Shown in pieces: positions 10,858 to 22,588 of a stretch of DNA of 64,000 nucleotides; position 1 is the first letter of the stretch; each line of letters starts with the position of its first letter. The translations under genes were made by a program, and so were the position numbers. This DNA is from Astragalus membranaceus (taxonomy: Eukaryota; Streptophyta; Magnoliopsida; Fabales; Fabaceae): positions 104,876,442 through 104,940,441 of the forward strand of contig CM076846.1 of assembly GCA_039519185.1 (NCBI GenBank), read 5' to 3'. The notes under the pieces are model-generated. The model saw nothing but the letters and a program-made list of their open reading frames with translations, did no database searches and was not told the origin of the DNA.

Positions 10858-13800
10858 TCAGGCGTAATATTTCTTGACTGAATCTGAATTGTCTGGGTTT
10901 CTGAGTTCGTCACCATCCATGTTGGTGAGTATCAATGCTCCTCCAAAAAAGGCTTTCTTTACCACATATGGTCCATCATAGCTAGGAGTCCATTTCCCAC
11001 GGGGGTCACTCTGAATAGGCAGGATCTTCTTGAGCACAAGGTCTCCTTCACTGAATTCTCGGGGACGAACCTTCTTGTCAAAAGCTGTCTTCATCCTTTG
11101 TTGATACAACTGGCCATGACACAGGGCAACAATTCTTTTCTCCTCAATGAGATTCAGCTGATCCAGACGAGCCTGGACCCATTCAGCTTCTTCCAACTTG
11201 GTTTCCATCAGCACCCGTAGGGAGGGTATCTCAACTTCAATAGGGAGGACTGCTTCCGACCCATACACCAAAGAGAAAGGGGTTGCCCCGGTTGAAGTAC
11301 GCACTGAGGTACGATACCCATGCAAAGCGAAAGGAAGCATCTCATGCCAATCTTTGTAGGTTACTACCATCTTTTGCACGATTCTCTTGATATTCTTATT
11401 GGCTGCTTCGACTGCCCCATTCATCTTGGGACGGTATGGAGAAGAATTATGATGTTGGATTTTGAAGTCCTCGCATAACTCTTTTATCATCTTACTGTTC
11501 AGGTTGCTGCCATTATCTGTGATAATCTTGTCTGGAAGCCCATAGCGACAAACCAGATCTCTCTTTACGAACTTAGCAACCACAGAGCTAGTAATGCTGG
11601 AGTATGAAGCAGCTTCAACCCACTTGGTGAAGTAATCAATAGCGACCAGGATGAAGCGATGCCCATTTGATGCCTTAGGATCGATAGGACCTATGACGTC
11701 CATGCCCCACATTGAGAATGGCCAGGATGCAGTCAGGACATTTAGGGAAGCAGGTGGCACATGAATGTGATCAGCGTAGATTTGGCACTTGTGACATCTT
11801 CTCACGAAACTATAGCAATCTGATTCCATTCGCAACCAATAACAGCCAGCTCTTAAGATTTTTCTTGCCATAGTGTGCCCACTTGAATGAACCCCAAATG
11901 AGCCTTCATGGACTTCTTTCATGATTTTTGTTGCCTCTTCTTCTGCCACACACCTCAGGAGGACCATATCATAATTCCTCTTGTATAGAACTTCACCGTT
12001 CAAAAAGAAATTCCTTGACAATCTTCTGAGGGTTCTCTTGTCATTCTCTGACGCTCCAGGAGGGTACTCTCTGTTCAAGATGTACTGCTTAATGTCATGA
12101 TACCCGGGCTTGCTATCAGACTCTTCCTCAATTGCCGCGCAGTAATGATGTGCTGGCAAATCTCGATACTGAATCCTAATGTGAGTCAAGCTTTTGTCGT
12201 AGTTGATATTGAACATTGAAGACAAAGTGGCTAGCGCATCAGCCAACTGGTTCTCATTGCGAGGAAGATACTGAAATGTGATTTCCTCAAAAGGCTCAAC
12301 CAACTCTAGAATGTAATCTCGGTAAGGGATCAACTTGGAGTCCCTGGTCTCCCAATCACCATTCACTTGGTGAATGACTAGAGCTGAATCTCCATACACA
12401 TCAAGTCTCTTAACTTTCCAATCAATGGCTGCCTGGATACCAAGAATACATGCCTCATATTCTGCAATATTATTGGTGACGTAGAAGCTTAGTCTGGCAG
12501 TGAACGGAATGAAGCGATTATCAGGGGAAATCAGCACTGCCCCGGTTCTGTGCCCATATATGTTGGAGGCACCATCAAACACCACTCTCCATCTTTCATC
12601 TTCTGGGGATTTCCCTTCTTCAAACAAGGCCATGATATCTTCATCTGGAAAGTCATACTGCATAGCCTGATAATCTTCAACGGGCTGGTGTGCCAGGTAC
12701 TCGGCCAGCGCACTACCTTTAATTGCTTTCTGAGTGACATATAGGAGATCATATTCTGAAAACTGCATTTGCCAACGGGCAAGTCTCCCTGTAAGAGCGG
12801 GCTTCTCGAAGATGTACTTGATAGGATCCATTTTAGATACCAACCAAGTAGTGTGACTTAGCATGTACTGCCTCAAACGATGAGCAGCCCAAGCTAAAGC
12901 ACAACAAGTCTTTTCTAGCAGCGAGTACCTTGTTTCACAGTTAGTGAATTTCTTGCCCAAATAGTAAATGGCCTGCTCTTTCTTCCCAGATTCATCATGT
13001 TGCCCTAACACACAACCCATTGAGCTGTCTAGCACGGTTAGGTACAGGATCAGAGGTCTGTTGGGTACAGGAGGCATCAAGATAGGTGGCTTCTGAAGAT
13101 ATTTCTTGATCTTTTCAAATGCTTCTTGACAATCATCATTCCATTTGGTCTCTTGACTCTTGCACAATAGTTTGAAGATTGGTTCACAAGTGGCAGTCAA
13201 TTGGAATATGAACCTAGAGATGTAGTTCAGTCTTCCAAGGAAACCCCGAATCTCTTTTTCTGTTTTAGGAACTGGAATCTCAAGAATCGCACGCACCTTG
13301 TCTGGATCGATTTCTATCCCCTTTTGGCTGACGATGAATCCCAACAACTTTCCTGATCGCACGCCAAAGGTACACTTGGCAGGATTTAATCTGAGCTTGA
13401 ATTTTCTCAACCGCTCGAAGAGCTTTTGCAAATTGACAATGTGTTCCTCATCAGTTTTAGACTTTGCGATCATATCGTCCACGTAGACCTCTATTTCTTT
13501 GTGCATCATGTCGTGAAATAATGTGACCATAGCCCTTTGATAGGTAGCACCAGCGTTCTTCAACCCGAATGACATGACTCTGTAACAGAATGTTCCCCAA
13601 AGAGTTGTGAAAGTTGTCTTCTCCATATCCTCAGGAGCCATCTTGATCTAGTTATACCCTGAATACCCATCCATGAAGGAGAACAGTGAATGCTGCGCCG
13701 TACTATCCACTAAGACATCAATATGGGGCAGGGGAAAATCATTTTTGGGACTAGCACGATTCAGATCTCTGTAATCAACGCACATTCTAACTTTCCCGTC

Positions 13801-14311
13801 CTTTTTCGGAATCGGCACGATGTTAGCAACCCATTGCAGATACTTGGCTACCGCTAGGAACCCGGCGTCAAACTGCTTTTTCACCTCATCTCTGATCTTT
13901 AAGGACATTTCTGGCTTCATTCTTCTCAGTTTCTGCTTTACCGGAGGACATTCTGGCTTGACCGGCAACTTATGCACCACTATGTCAGTATCTAACCCCG
14001 ACATATCCTGATAAGTCAATGCGAAGACATCAACATAGTCATGCAGGAGTTCGATTAGCTTCTTGCGCTCACTTTCCTTTATTGAAGTACCCACCTTTAC
14101 TTCCTTCTTACTGTCCTCTGTGCCTAGGTTAATTATCTCAACAGATTCCCCATTCGCCTGAATAACCTTTTCCTCTTGTTCAACCATTCTCATCAATTCT
14201 GGAGGAGTTTCCCAGTCATCCTCAACATCCTCCTTAGCTTGATTAACGGGGTAATCAAAATTAACATATGAACCGTTGGTATCATTATTTTCAAAGATAT
14301 TCATTTTAGAT
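10858..14311 (-). pseudogene. pol: Ogre-1 pol exon (RT, RNase H, second RNase H, integrase), one nonsense codon
   Basis: The exon begins after the intron acceptor (TGCAG at 14312) and reads minus-strand through FENNDTNGSY. Reverse transcriptase covers about 14020-13200, with catalytic YVDD near 13480. A first RNase H follows at about 13090-12750 with TVLDSS where Ty3 elements have TDAS, so its first catalytic Asp is missing. A second, archaeal-type RNase H (about 12600-12210) keeps FDGAS, AEYEA, GDSAL and ADALA. Integrase has an HHCC zinc domain (about 11940-11780) and a DDE core (GMDVIGP, TDNGSN, NGAVEAAN). A TAG at 13645-13647 replaces the Gln codon found in Ogre-2 and splits the frame into 246- and 927-residue parts, inside the RT finger/palm region. 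Confidence 0.92.
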
Positions 14312-14520
14312 CTGCATTTGCGGGAATAGAAAGAAATGAACAAGCAAAATAGAAACACAAGATGAAGACACGTGATAATGAAAAGCAATTTTATTCATTT
14401 GAGAGCCCGAAACAACATTTTATTGATAGATGATATTCGAAGGAAAAAAACATGCATGCCCTTATGAAATATTCTAAGGCCTTGGGCAGAGCCAAAGAAT
14501 TTGCATTGCAAAATCATTAC
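14312..14520 (-). other. Ogre-1 intron between gag-pro and pol (209 bp)
   Basis: The donor is CCAAA|GTAATG at 14520 and the acceptor CAAATGCAG at 14312, with a long pyrimidine-rich tract before it. The TAA stop of the gag-pro C-terminal frame (14517-14519) lies within the donor. Splicing joins the C-terminal gag-pro frame to the pol frame in phase. The intron carries a ~36-bp block (14458-14493) shared with the Ogre-2 intron. Introns at this place are an established Ogre feature. These exact borders are my inference from sequence and frame. Confidence 0.8.
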
Positions 14521-17500
14521 TTTGGAATGAAAATAACAGGGAAATCAATGATCTTCCAATTATCAAGCTCTTCATCTGCAGCACTGCGATGCACCAAGTC
14601 CACACCTTTGTCTTCCATAACTGATTCTTCCTCAATGACGGCCACCTGATTGGGGTCCAGCATACCCGCGCTCCTGAAGCTCTGGGAGAGATCATAGATA
14701 GGAACCTTCTTCAAGCTTGGTTCCCGCCCCTGAAGCTTAGCTAGCCTCCTTTCTCGCTTTTCCTAACCCACGCCTATCCTTGTACTCTCGCAGCTGAACC
14801 GGCGCCAGAATTCCCTGCTCGGACTTTCCCAACCCTTTTCCAATCTGGTAACCATTTTTCAACATGACCTTGGCTACCATGATAGCAGCGTTAGATATCT
14901 TTGGTGCAGGCAATGGGGCTTCTTCCCTCACGAAAGCAGCATTTGCAATTTCCAGCAACTGAAAGGCAGATTCAAGTGACTCCTCTGCAACCTCAATGTA
15001 TTGAGAAGGATGGGGCTTGCTAATTATGAACTCTTCTTCTCCAAAAACGACTATCAGCTTGTCGTCGACTACAAACTTAAGCCTTTGGTGGAGGGATGAA
15101 GGAACAGCGCCGGCAGCATGAATCCAGGGTCTCCCCAGGAGACAGCTGTAGGATGATGCAATGTCCATGATCTGAAAATTCACATAAAATACTTCTGGCC
15201 CTATCTGCATCTGGAACTCCTTTTCTCCCATAACCTCCTTCTTGGATCCGTCAAATGCCCTAACTAGTGTTGAGCTAGGCTTCATATACGAATAGTCTAC
15301 ATCTAGTCTGTTCATGGTAGATTTGGGCATGACATTCAAAGAGGATCCATTGTCGATGAGGACCCGAGAGAGTGTATATTCACCACATCTAACTGAAATG
15401 TGAAGTGCCTGATTATGCCCCTTCCCCTCAGGGGTGAGCTCATCATCAGTAAAGGTAATATAATTGGATGCAACAATATTCCCTACGATGCCATCGAGCT
15501 GGTCAACAGTGATGTTCTGGGCTACATGGGCTTCATTTAATACTTTCAATAGAGCTGCACGGTGGGCCTCAGAATTGAGCAGTAGGGACATGATAGAGAT
15601 CTTTCCAAGAGTGTGGTGCAGCTGGTCCGCCACTTTGTAATCACTCTGCCGCATGATCTTCAAAAATTCTGTGGCTTCTTGCTCTGACACCTTCCTACTT
15701 TCCTTGGGCTCTTGTGTTATACCCTTACCTTTGCGAATCCTTTCCTCATCTTCCTTTGAGGGACCTTCTTTCAGGACTTCAGGGACATAAACACGTCCGC
15801 TTCTAGTGACTCCACAGCTTCCCGCAATGTTTGTGACATCAGGAACAACTTGAGGCTTCTGAATTGGAACTGACACCCCATAGCTCCATGGAACAACACT
15901 GTTCTTTTGATAGGGAGATTGGACAGGAATCACAATGGTCTTAGGTCTCTCCACGATCGGCTTTCGGCTATACGGGACCTCAATAGGTTTCTGAACATTT
16001 CTATTCTTATCTGATTGGAAAGTCAGCACATCCTCCTCTTTCTCTAGCACACCCATTTGGATTATATGACGATCCAATAGGTCCTGCAAAACTGTCTTGA
16101 AGGCCTCACATGCCCCAGCACAATTAACATCAACACAGACTTCTTTCTGAGTACAACCTCTCTTAATGACCCCGAACTTGCACAGCTTTGCATGAATAAC
16201 CTCTAAGGGTGTCTGGATATACTCCACAGTTCTGATCAAGGATTGGCCCCCCATATCATGGATGGCATTGGTTGCAGGTTTCTCATGACCAGGCAGCGGA
16301 TTAGTTGTGATGCTTGGGCTTTCTTGTTTGAAGGTTATCCCTTTGGTATTAATCAGATCTTGCACTACAATTTTAAAGGCCTTGCAGTCCTCAACAGCGT
16401 GTCCAACTGCCCCTTCATGAAATGCACAGGTAACATTGGGATTGTAGCCTCGGAGGTAGGGTGGCTGGACTGGTTTCATGGGTCTGGTATTGATGAGCTT
16501 GTTTGTGGCAAGATAGCTGTAAAGGTCAGTATAGGACATGGGGATGGGATCAAAGGTGGTCTGTTTTTTGTCTTGGTAGTTTTTGTGGTAGTTACTTTGT
16601 GGTGGACGGGTTGGTTGTGTTTGAGTGGGGACAGGGATATTTTGTGGTTGATAAGGTGGGCTTATGGTGATGGTGTTGGTCTCTCCTTCTTTCTTCTTCG
16701 AAAATCCGGAGAATGGCTTCTTGTGGGTGGTTGTACCTGTGGAACCATGGGCAATCTTACCGCTTCTCAGTCCATTTTCTAGTCTTTCACCGATGATTAC
16801 CATGTCTGAGAAGTTGGAAGATACGCTGCCGATCAACCGATCATAGTATAACGGTGGCAGGGTTTCCATGAACATGAAGACCAGTTCTTTCTCCAACAAA
16901 GGGGGTGTCACCTGTGCAGCCAAAGCCCTCCACCACTGGGCATACTCCTTAAATGACTCATTATCTCTTTTTGCCATGCTCTGTAACTGTGTTTTGTCAG
17001 GCGCCATATCCGTATTGTACTGGTACTGTCTTAGGAAGGCATCAGCCAAGTCCTTCCAACAATGGATATGGGACGGTTCTAGCTGCATGTACCAGTTGAG
17101 AGATGCCCCAGCAAGGCTCTCTTGGAAACAATGGATCAATAACTTGTCATCATGAGAATGTGTAGCCATTTTTCTACAGGACATGGTCATATGGCTTTTA
17201 GGGCAAGTCACGCCTCGGTACCTGTCAAAGTCAGGCACTTTGAATTTAGGAGGTAAAACCACATCAGGGATGAGACACAGATCACGAGCTTCTCTTGCTC
17301 TAGAGCTCGACCCTTCAATCATTCTTAAGCGCTCTTCTAACATATGATACCTGTCTCTAGCTTGAGGAGTTTCAGCAGGATAGTTCTGAGGAAAACCATT
17401 CACACCGTAGTGAGGATTACTCATCGACACTACGGCTGGGTTCACGTGTGGGTCACGTGAGTGAGTGGTATTCCCAGGAATTGGTCCCTGAACTTGGGGA

Positions 17501-18024
17501 TGGACCGTTGCTGGTGAATGAAAGCCAAACGGAGTTCCCGGCGGAATAGGAATCTGAATTTGGACCTGAGGCGTTCCCGTTCCTCCACTGTCTGCGGCTG
17601 AGATGGGTTGGACTTGCTCTGCAACCCTAGGGGGATCACTTCCTGCATTAGCCTCGGCTCCTGGAGGTGTGTATCCGGGTGGGAGTCCCCAAGGCATCCT
17701 ATGCATGGCTGGTTGGCTCTGGTTGTTGGTCCCTGAAGTATGAGCAAAGGTGAGAGTCTCAAGACTCGGAGGAGGGAGAGCGACAGCAACTTCAGTAGTG
17801 ACGGCGGGATATTCAGCGGCAGTTTCGTTCCTCAAAACTTGTAGTATCCCCATCATTTCAGTCATCTGTGTTTCCATTGCCCCAACTTTTGTTCTCAATT
17901 CCCGATTCTCCTGAGCCAATTGCTCTGGATTGGGAACCTCAGCAGTTGGGTTACCATGGTCCGATTCACCACTTCCTAAGTCTTCAATAACAGGACAGTC
18001 CGGGTCATTCTGGTTAGTTGCCAT
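14517..18024 (-). pseudogene. gag-pro: Ogre-1 gag-protease, frameshifted near the C-terminus
   Basis: The start chosen is the ATG at 18024 (MATNQNDPDC), which aligns with the start in Ogre-2. An upstream in-frame ATG at 18102 would add 26 residues. Order: Pro/Gln-rich N-terminus with a short coiled coil; retrotransposon gag core (DRYRGVTCP through IGERLENGL, about residues 260-430); CHHC-type knuckle (CAFHEGAVGHAVEDC); a Cys-rich segment (CVDVNCAGAC); retropepsin with IDNGSSLNVMPKS, about residue 890, where DNG replaces the usual DSG/DTG; then a G-patch (GYQIGKGLGKSEQG). The main frame stops at 14737. The last ~65 residues, homologous to the Ogre-2 end, continue in another frame to 14517, so a frameshift lies near 14740-14790. 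Confidence 0.9.
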
Positions 18025-18459
18025 GAGCCTTGCTTGCAGATGAGTCAGGTATCGATGTTGGCGAACCAGCTTGCCTTTTTCTATTGCTGGAACACAATTC
18101 ATGAACGCGAGAATCGCATAAATGAATGCAAATGCAATGCAATATGTATGATTTTATGTTTGTTTTGGTGCCGGGAATCGCGGTGCAACTCGTCTTGTCA
18201 TAGGCGTGTAAGTTTAAAGCTCTAACACTTCTCTTTTTTTTAATTTTTGGTTGCAACGAGGTTGGAAGCAATAGACAAAACAAACACACTTTATTCAAAA
18301 GGAATGAGTACTACAACTTCAAACTCAAAAGAAAAGCAAGGTACAATATTCTGAAAACAACACTTTCAACAGAAAAGTACAATATCCCCAAGAAAATTAC
18401 AACTTTTTAGAGAAAATTTACAATTTCCTAAGGTTTATTACAATGCTCTAAAGTGAACT
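18025..18459 (-). other. Ogre-1 spacer between ORF1 and gag
   Basis: Non-coding. It contains an arm (18169-18204) that is the inverted repeat of a segment just upstream of the ORF1 start (20549-20587). Nothing else is recognised. Confidence 0.6.
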
Positions 18460-20533
18460 TCAAAGGCATATAGCTTTCAATTTCACCTTCCTTTTTCTCT
18501 TCTTGCTTTCGGCTGCCCCCTTGGCCTTCTCCATGAGCTCTTCTGTCAGAATCTTGCAGTACTCGACAAACTCACACACCTTGGCCGGAGTGTTGAAAGG
18601 GTTCATCTCTGCTTCATCTCTTCTTAGCTTCTTGGGAACATCCCTCACAGCTTGGTTAGCTAGTCCTGCTAGCTTCGAAAATTTGCTCCTCCAAAGCTGA
18701 ATCTCATCCCTTAGCTCCTTGACGATCTCTTGGTCTTCTATTCTGCCAATTAATGCCATGAAACGTTTCTCCCAATACTGGCTTTCTGCTTGCACTTACC
18801 CATAAGATTCCCTTAGGCATCGGAGATTCCTCTTCAATTCTTCCGACCTTCCTTGTTCAAACCCTAAAGCTTGTTGATACTCTTTCAAGATCCTTATGAT
18901 AGACTCTCTATCTTGCCTGATGCTTTTCACTTGGTTCTCCAATTCAAACTTCATCACTTGGAATTCCTCTTTTGACTTAGCTAGCGCATCTCTAACCATT
19001 TTCTCATTCCTCCATAACTTCGCATATAGTTTCTTCCATTCACTTGCTTCTGCCACAGCCTCATTCATCTTTGAGGCGCACCTCTTTACTTCCTCTTTAA
19101 CACCTTTCAAATGTTTCTGAATTTCCTTCTTGCTCTCTTCTTCTATTTCAAGTTTCCTATTGGTTGCTTCAATAGCTGCGGCTTGGAGAGCATTTTCATT
19201 TTCTAGCTTTCGCTTGTCTTGCATCACCTTTCCCAATCTATTTTGCAAAGCCCTTTTCTCTTCTTCTGCTTTTAAATAAGGCCAACTTAGCCTTTTCTAG
19301 TTCTTCAATGAGGGGAACGTGAGGTTCCGGTATTTTCTCTTCAAGTGATGGCACCTTTTGGTTGGATGATCGAGTTTCCTTAATCCTCTTTTCAAGCCAT
19401 TGAGTGAAGGAGATAGCAGTGGTCCTTTTAGATAACTCGCCTTTGTCCTTCCGCACCACGGTTTCCCAAGCTTGCAAGACTCGCCGAAGTAAGTCCTCGT
19501 CTTTAGGGATCCCCGCATGGAGGTAAAAATGAGACAGCATAGCTTCGGAGGGTGAGTCCCGCATAGGGTACCCGAGTTGTCTCAAGGTCAAAGATGGGTT
19601 ATAATTGATGCATCCCTGTGTTCCCATGAGAGGAACGTTCTGGAAACTGCCACATTGGAATATCACTGAGGGTTTATCTTCCCAACACTTGTGCGAGAAC
19701 CATCGAATTTGAAGAGCATCGAGGTTCTTAAAAGTATCCTTCCACTCCTGAGGGCTCATAGTCTTCGAATTACAACCCAAGGCATAGGAAAGCAAATCCC
19801 CAACATCACTTTTGTTAATGCACACATGACTGATCAACCAAGCATATAGCACAGGGAAGGAACAACACATCTTATCCTTTCAGAACTCATGATGGCGGGT
19901 GAAGGCACGATAGGTCTCTGCGAGAATAGCGGGAACCGGATTGATGGGACTTTTTGCACTCTTGAAAGCTAGGAACACACCAATAGCGGTTTCATCTATA
20001 TGTTTCTCAATCTGAGGGAAAAGAACAATGCCGAAGATGGTCAAGGCTAGTACTTGCTTGAAAGAAACCCAATCATCTGATACTACATAACTAGTCATCA
20101 AACTCTCAAAGTACTCCTGAGGAAACCCGAATATCTTGTTACGCTCAACTTTGTGAGACCGCACCTCTCCTACACTGATTTGTAACAGGGAAGCAAACTT
20201 CTCATCTGAATAATGCTGCCCCTGATACTGGTAAAGTCTAACCTCTGAGCGATCAAAACCCAGAATCTTCTCATACTCCTCTAGGGTAGGCGCCATTTGG
20301 AAGTTCTTGAAAAGAAAGCACCTAACCCCTGAATCATAGAACCAATATAGGGCGGCAATGGCACTCTCTTGTACTTCTAACTGTAATAACTTGCGGATGT
20401 TCCCATAAGTCTTTTCGAAGGACCGGAGCTCAATAGGACCTAATAGGGAAGCATACTCCTTCAAACTAGTTACATCAATCTTCTTTACAATGGGGAACCT
20501 CGAATTGAATGCGGTTTTGCCTTTTGATTCCAT
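18460..20533 (-). pseudogene. Ogre-1 ORF1, broken by two stops and a frameshift
   Basis: This is the separate protein encoded upstream of gag in Ogre elements. The start is ATG at 20533 (MESKGKTAF), matching MESRRETVY in Ogre-2. The N-terminal part holds DVTSLKEY, RKLLQLEVQESAIAAL and FKNFQMAPTLEEYEKILGF, which resembles the plant-mobile-domain/DUF7745-like family (inference). The C-terminal part is a Lys/Glu-rich coiled coil. Compared with Ogre-2 there is a TGA at 19880-19882, a one-base shift in an A-run near 19273, and a TAA at 18796-18798. The function of ORF1 is unknown in the family. Confidence 0.85.
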
Positions 20534-20548
20534 ATTGCTTCTTACACC

Positions 20549-21794
20549 CCTATGACAAGGTTCGGTGTTATGTTGCGATTTCCGGCAAACAAACTTTAAT
20601 GCATGAAGAATGCAAATGATGAAAGTTTTTTTTTCAAAATTTTGTCAGGTGCAAATGCAATGGTGCAAAATGATGTGAATGCGAAATGATGTGTTATTTA
20701 CATGGAAAAAGGGTAAGAAAATGAGGTTATTGGTGGTACTTTGAACATTTTCAAAGATACACGCTACATGCCACCTCATGTAGGTGTTTAAGAGGGGAAA
20801 AGAAAATTACTTTCTACAATTTTGAAATAGAGTTTGAGAAAAAGGAATGCCTAAGCTAATGCAACAAACAAAGGCGTGCCCCCGTGTCCTACAAAGGGTG
20901 GGAATCCTAGGGTCTAAAGTCGACGAAAAGGGTAATCCTCCCATGTAGGTTCTAATCACTTCCTCACAATGGCAACCAAGAGCTAAAGTCTCTCTCATGG
21001 TGACACCCACAATCGTAGAAAGCTACCAAGTGTGAGGCATCATGACAAAGCGCACTCTTGGGCGAAACTTTCATGAGAGCCATACAGACAAAAGTCTACG
21101 AATGGCAGTCACTAATCGTTCCCATCTCTCCTAGGTTTTTGTTCAGACCTTGGGTTTTAGGCCCCACTCAATGCTCACAAGTATAGGGTGTGAAGTGTGT
21201 GTTAAGGTCACAATACCTAGAAATAACTACCCCTCCCCACCTGCAAGAAAAACCATGAACAGTCCAGACAAAAAGGTCGTCTACCCTAGGGTTCAACATG
21301 CATACATCATTTCAATATACAAACCATCCTAAGAAGTCAACAATAATTACACGCATTGCTTACCTCAAAGAAAAGGAGCCGAGAAGAGGGGACATAATAG
21401 AATTGGGGAATATGCATGAACTTACCTCAAAGAAAGGGAGCAAAGAAGAGGGAACATGATAAGATTGGGGGAATGCATGAAAGAAAGAACCATATAAGCA
21501 AAGAGGATAAGAGGAGAGACTATCTACCACTTTAAGCAAGAAGCGAACATAGAAGAAGAAGGGATAAATACACATGAATGCAACATGATAATGTGAGAAT
21601 GCAATGGAATTGCCAAGATGCAATCAAGTAGACATGAGAGAAAGGAGAAGAAGAACGAATGTTCTAAAATCTAGCAAACAAATGGCATGGAAAATAGAAC
21701 AAAAGTAGGAAGAAGGGAGGTAAAACAAAGCATGTTAAATCAGCAAAGCAAATCACACATTCAATTAATCGGCTTGACCCACTTAAGAAAAAGA
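20549..21794 (-). other. Ogre-1 5' leader between primer site and ORF1
   Basis: Non-coding leader, recognisably related to 38017-39109 in Ogre-2 (shared GGGTAATCCTCCCATGT and CTTGGGTTTTAGGCC). It includes a ~62-bp tandem duplication at 21360-21485 (CTTACCTCAAAGAAA units), present once in Ogre-2. The segment next to ORF1 (20549-20594) is one arm of the inverted repeat that brackets ORF1. Confidence 0.7.
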
Positions 21795-21813
21795 GTCCCC
21801 AGTGGAGTCGCCC
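21795..21813 (-). promoter_or_regulatory. primer-binding site of Ogre-1
   Basis: The minus strand reads GGGCGACTCCACTGGGGAC, the Ogre/Tat-type site (TGGCGACTCCACTGGGGAC, assigned to tRNA-Arg in published Ogre elements). A 2-bp spacer GC and the first four LTR bases TGTC follow before the Athila-like insertion. Confidence 0.85.
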
Positions 21814-21814
21814 G

Positions 21815-21819
21815 CTGTC
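21815..21819 (+). repeat. target-site duplication CTGTC (left) of the Athila-like element
   Basis: CTGTC is repeated at 43223-43227. TGTC is the beginning of the Ogre-1 LTR, so the insertion hit 4 bp inside the LTR. Confidence 0.8.
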
Positions 21820-21844
21820 TGATGAGGACTCCACAAGAAGCTAC

Positions 21845-22348
21845 TCATTGGGAGCTTTGATCTTCCCTCCAAACTACATGCTCCTCCATTTCAATCTTTT
21901 CTTCTTCCTCATCTTCCTTATCCTCCCCAGATTCTTCTTTTGTTGGGGCTTGTTCTTCTTGTTCCTCATTTGTAGTGCATAACCATGGGTAATTTTCTGA
22001 TATAGTTACCCACTCATCCTCACAGTTGCACTCCACAAGATACTCCCCACAAAAATCGCAAAAGGTGCGTGTCACACATTTTCCATTCAAGTGGGGTTCT
22101 TCACAAAAATTACCGCTAAGTGAGGATGGCGTGGACTCTATGTGTTGAAGTTGGTCAATTTGCGGCTCATGTGGCTTCCCCATGTTTATCATTTCTTGTT
22201 CTTGGGGCTGGAAGAGGGTCTCAGACATTCGCATAAACTCGGACAAAGCATCTTCCAACCGAGAAGCTTGCTCTTTAGGCTGGAAGATAGTCTCAGTCAT
22301 TTGCCTAAACTGGGCCAAAGCATCTTCCAACCGAGAAGTGGATTCCAT
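21845..22348 (-). CDS. small ORF in the Athila-like element, function unknown
   Basis: An ORF of about 167 residues is read from MESTSRLEDALAQ (an upstream in-frame ATG at 22432 would add 28 residues). It starts with two tandem 24-residue repeats (SRLEDALAQFRQMTETIFQP / SRLEDALSEFMRMSETLFQP), predicted amphipathic helices. A Cys cluster follows (CVTRTFCDFCGEYLVECNC), a possible zinc ribbon, then a very acidic tail ending VVWREDQSSQ. It lies about 215 bp after the primer site, where gag would be expected. I do not recognise a canonical gag domain. It may be a remnant or replacement of gag in a non-autonomous element. Confidence 0.5.
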   Translation of the reverse strand: MESTSRLEDALAQFRQMTETIFQPKEQASRLEDALSEFMRMSETLFQPQEQEMINMGKPHEPQIDQLQHIESTPSSLSGNFCEEPHLNGKCVTRTFCDFCGEYLVECNCEDEWVTISENYPWLCTTNEEQEEQAPTKEESGEDKEDEEEEKIEMEEHVVWREDQSSQ

Positions 22349-22562
22349 GATGATTTTTTTTTTCTTTCGGGACAAACAGCAATTCTTTTGAACTTTGCCC
22401 CTGCTACACAGTTCACTGAAACACTTCAACAAACCGTTAACAAGTCCAACACACTAACTAAGTATCTAAATAAATAAAACAAAAAATAAATACTAAAATA
22501 AAATAAAACAAAATAAAACAACTAAGAATTAACTCAATTGCCTTATTGACAATGAAATCAAC

Positions 22563-22582
22563 AATCCCCGGCAACGGCGCCA
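22563..22582 (-). promoter_or_regulatory. primer-binding site of the Athila-like element
   Basis: The minus strand reads TGGCGCCGTTGCCGGGGATT, 6 nt after the LTR end TTGTTAACA. This is the site typical of plant Athila-type elements (tRNA-Asp). Confidence 0.85.
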
Positions 22583-22588
22583 AAAACT

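Noticed and set aside
16243..16782. 179-codon plus-strand frame opposite gag-pro
   Set aside because: Shadow frame of the real minus-strand gene; no homology or start context.
18790..18800. GTAAGT inside Ogre-1 ORF1 as a possible splice donor
   Set aside because: Ogre-2 has CAAGTG at this place; the TAA is better explained as a CAA-to-TAA nonsense change.
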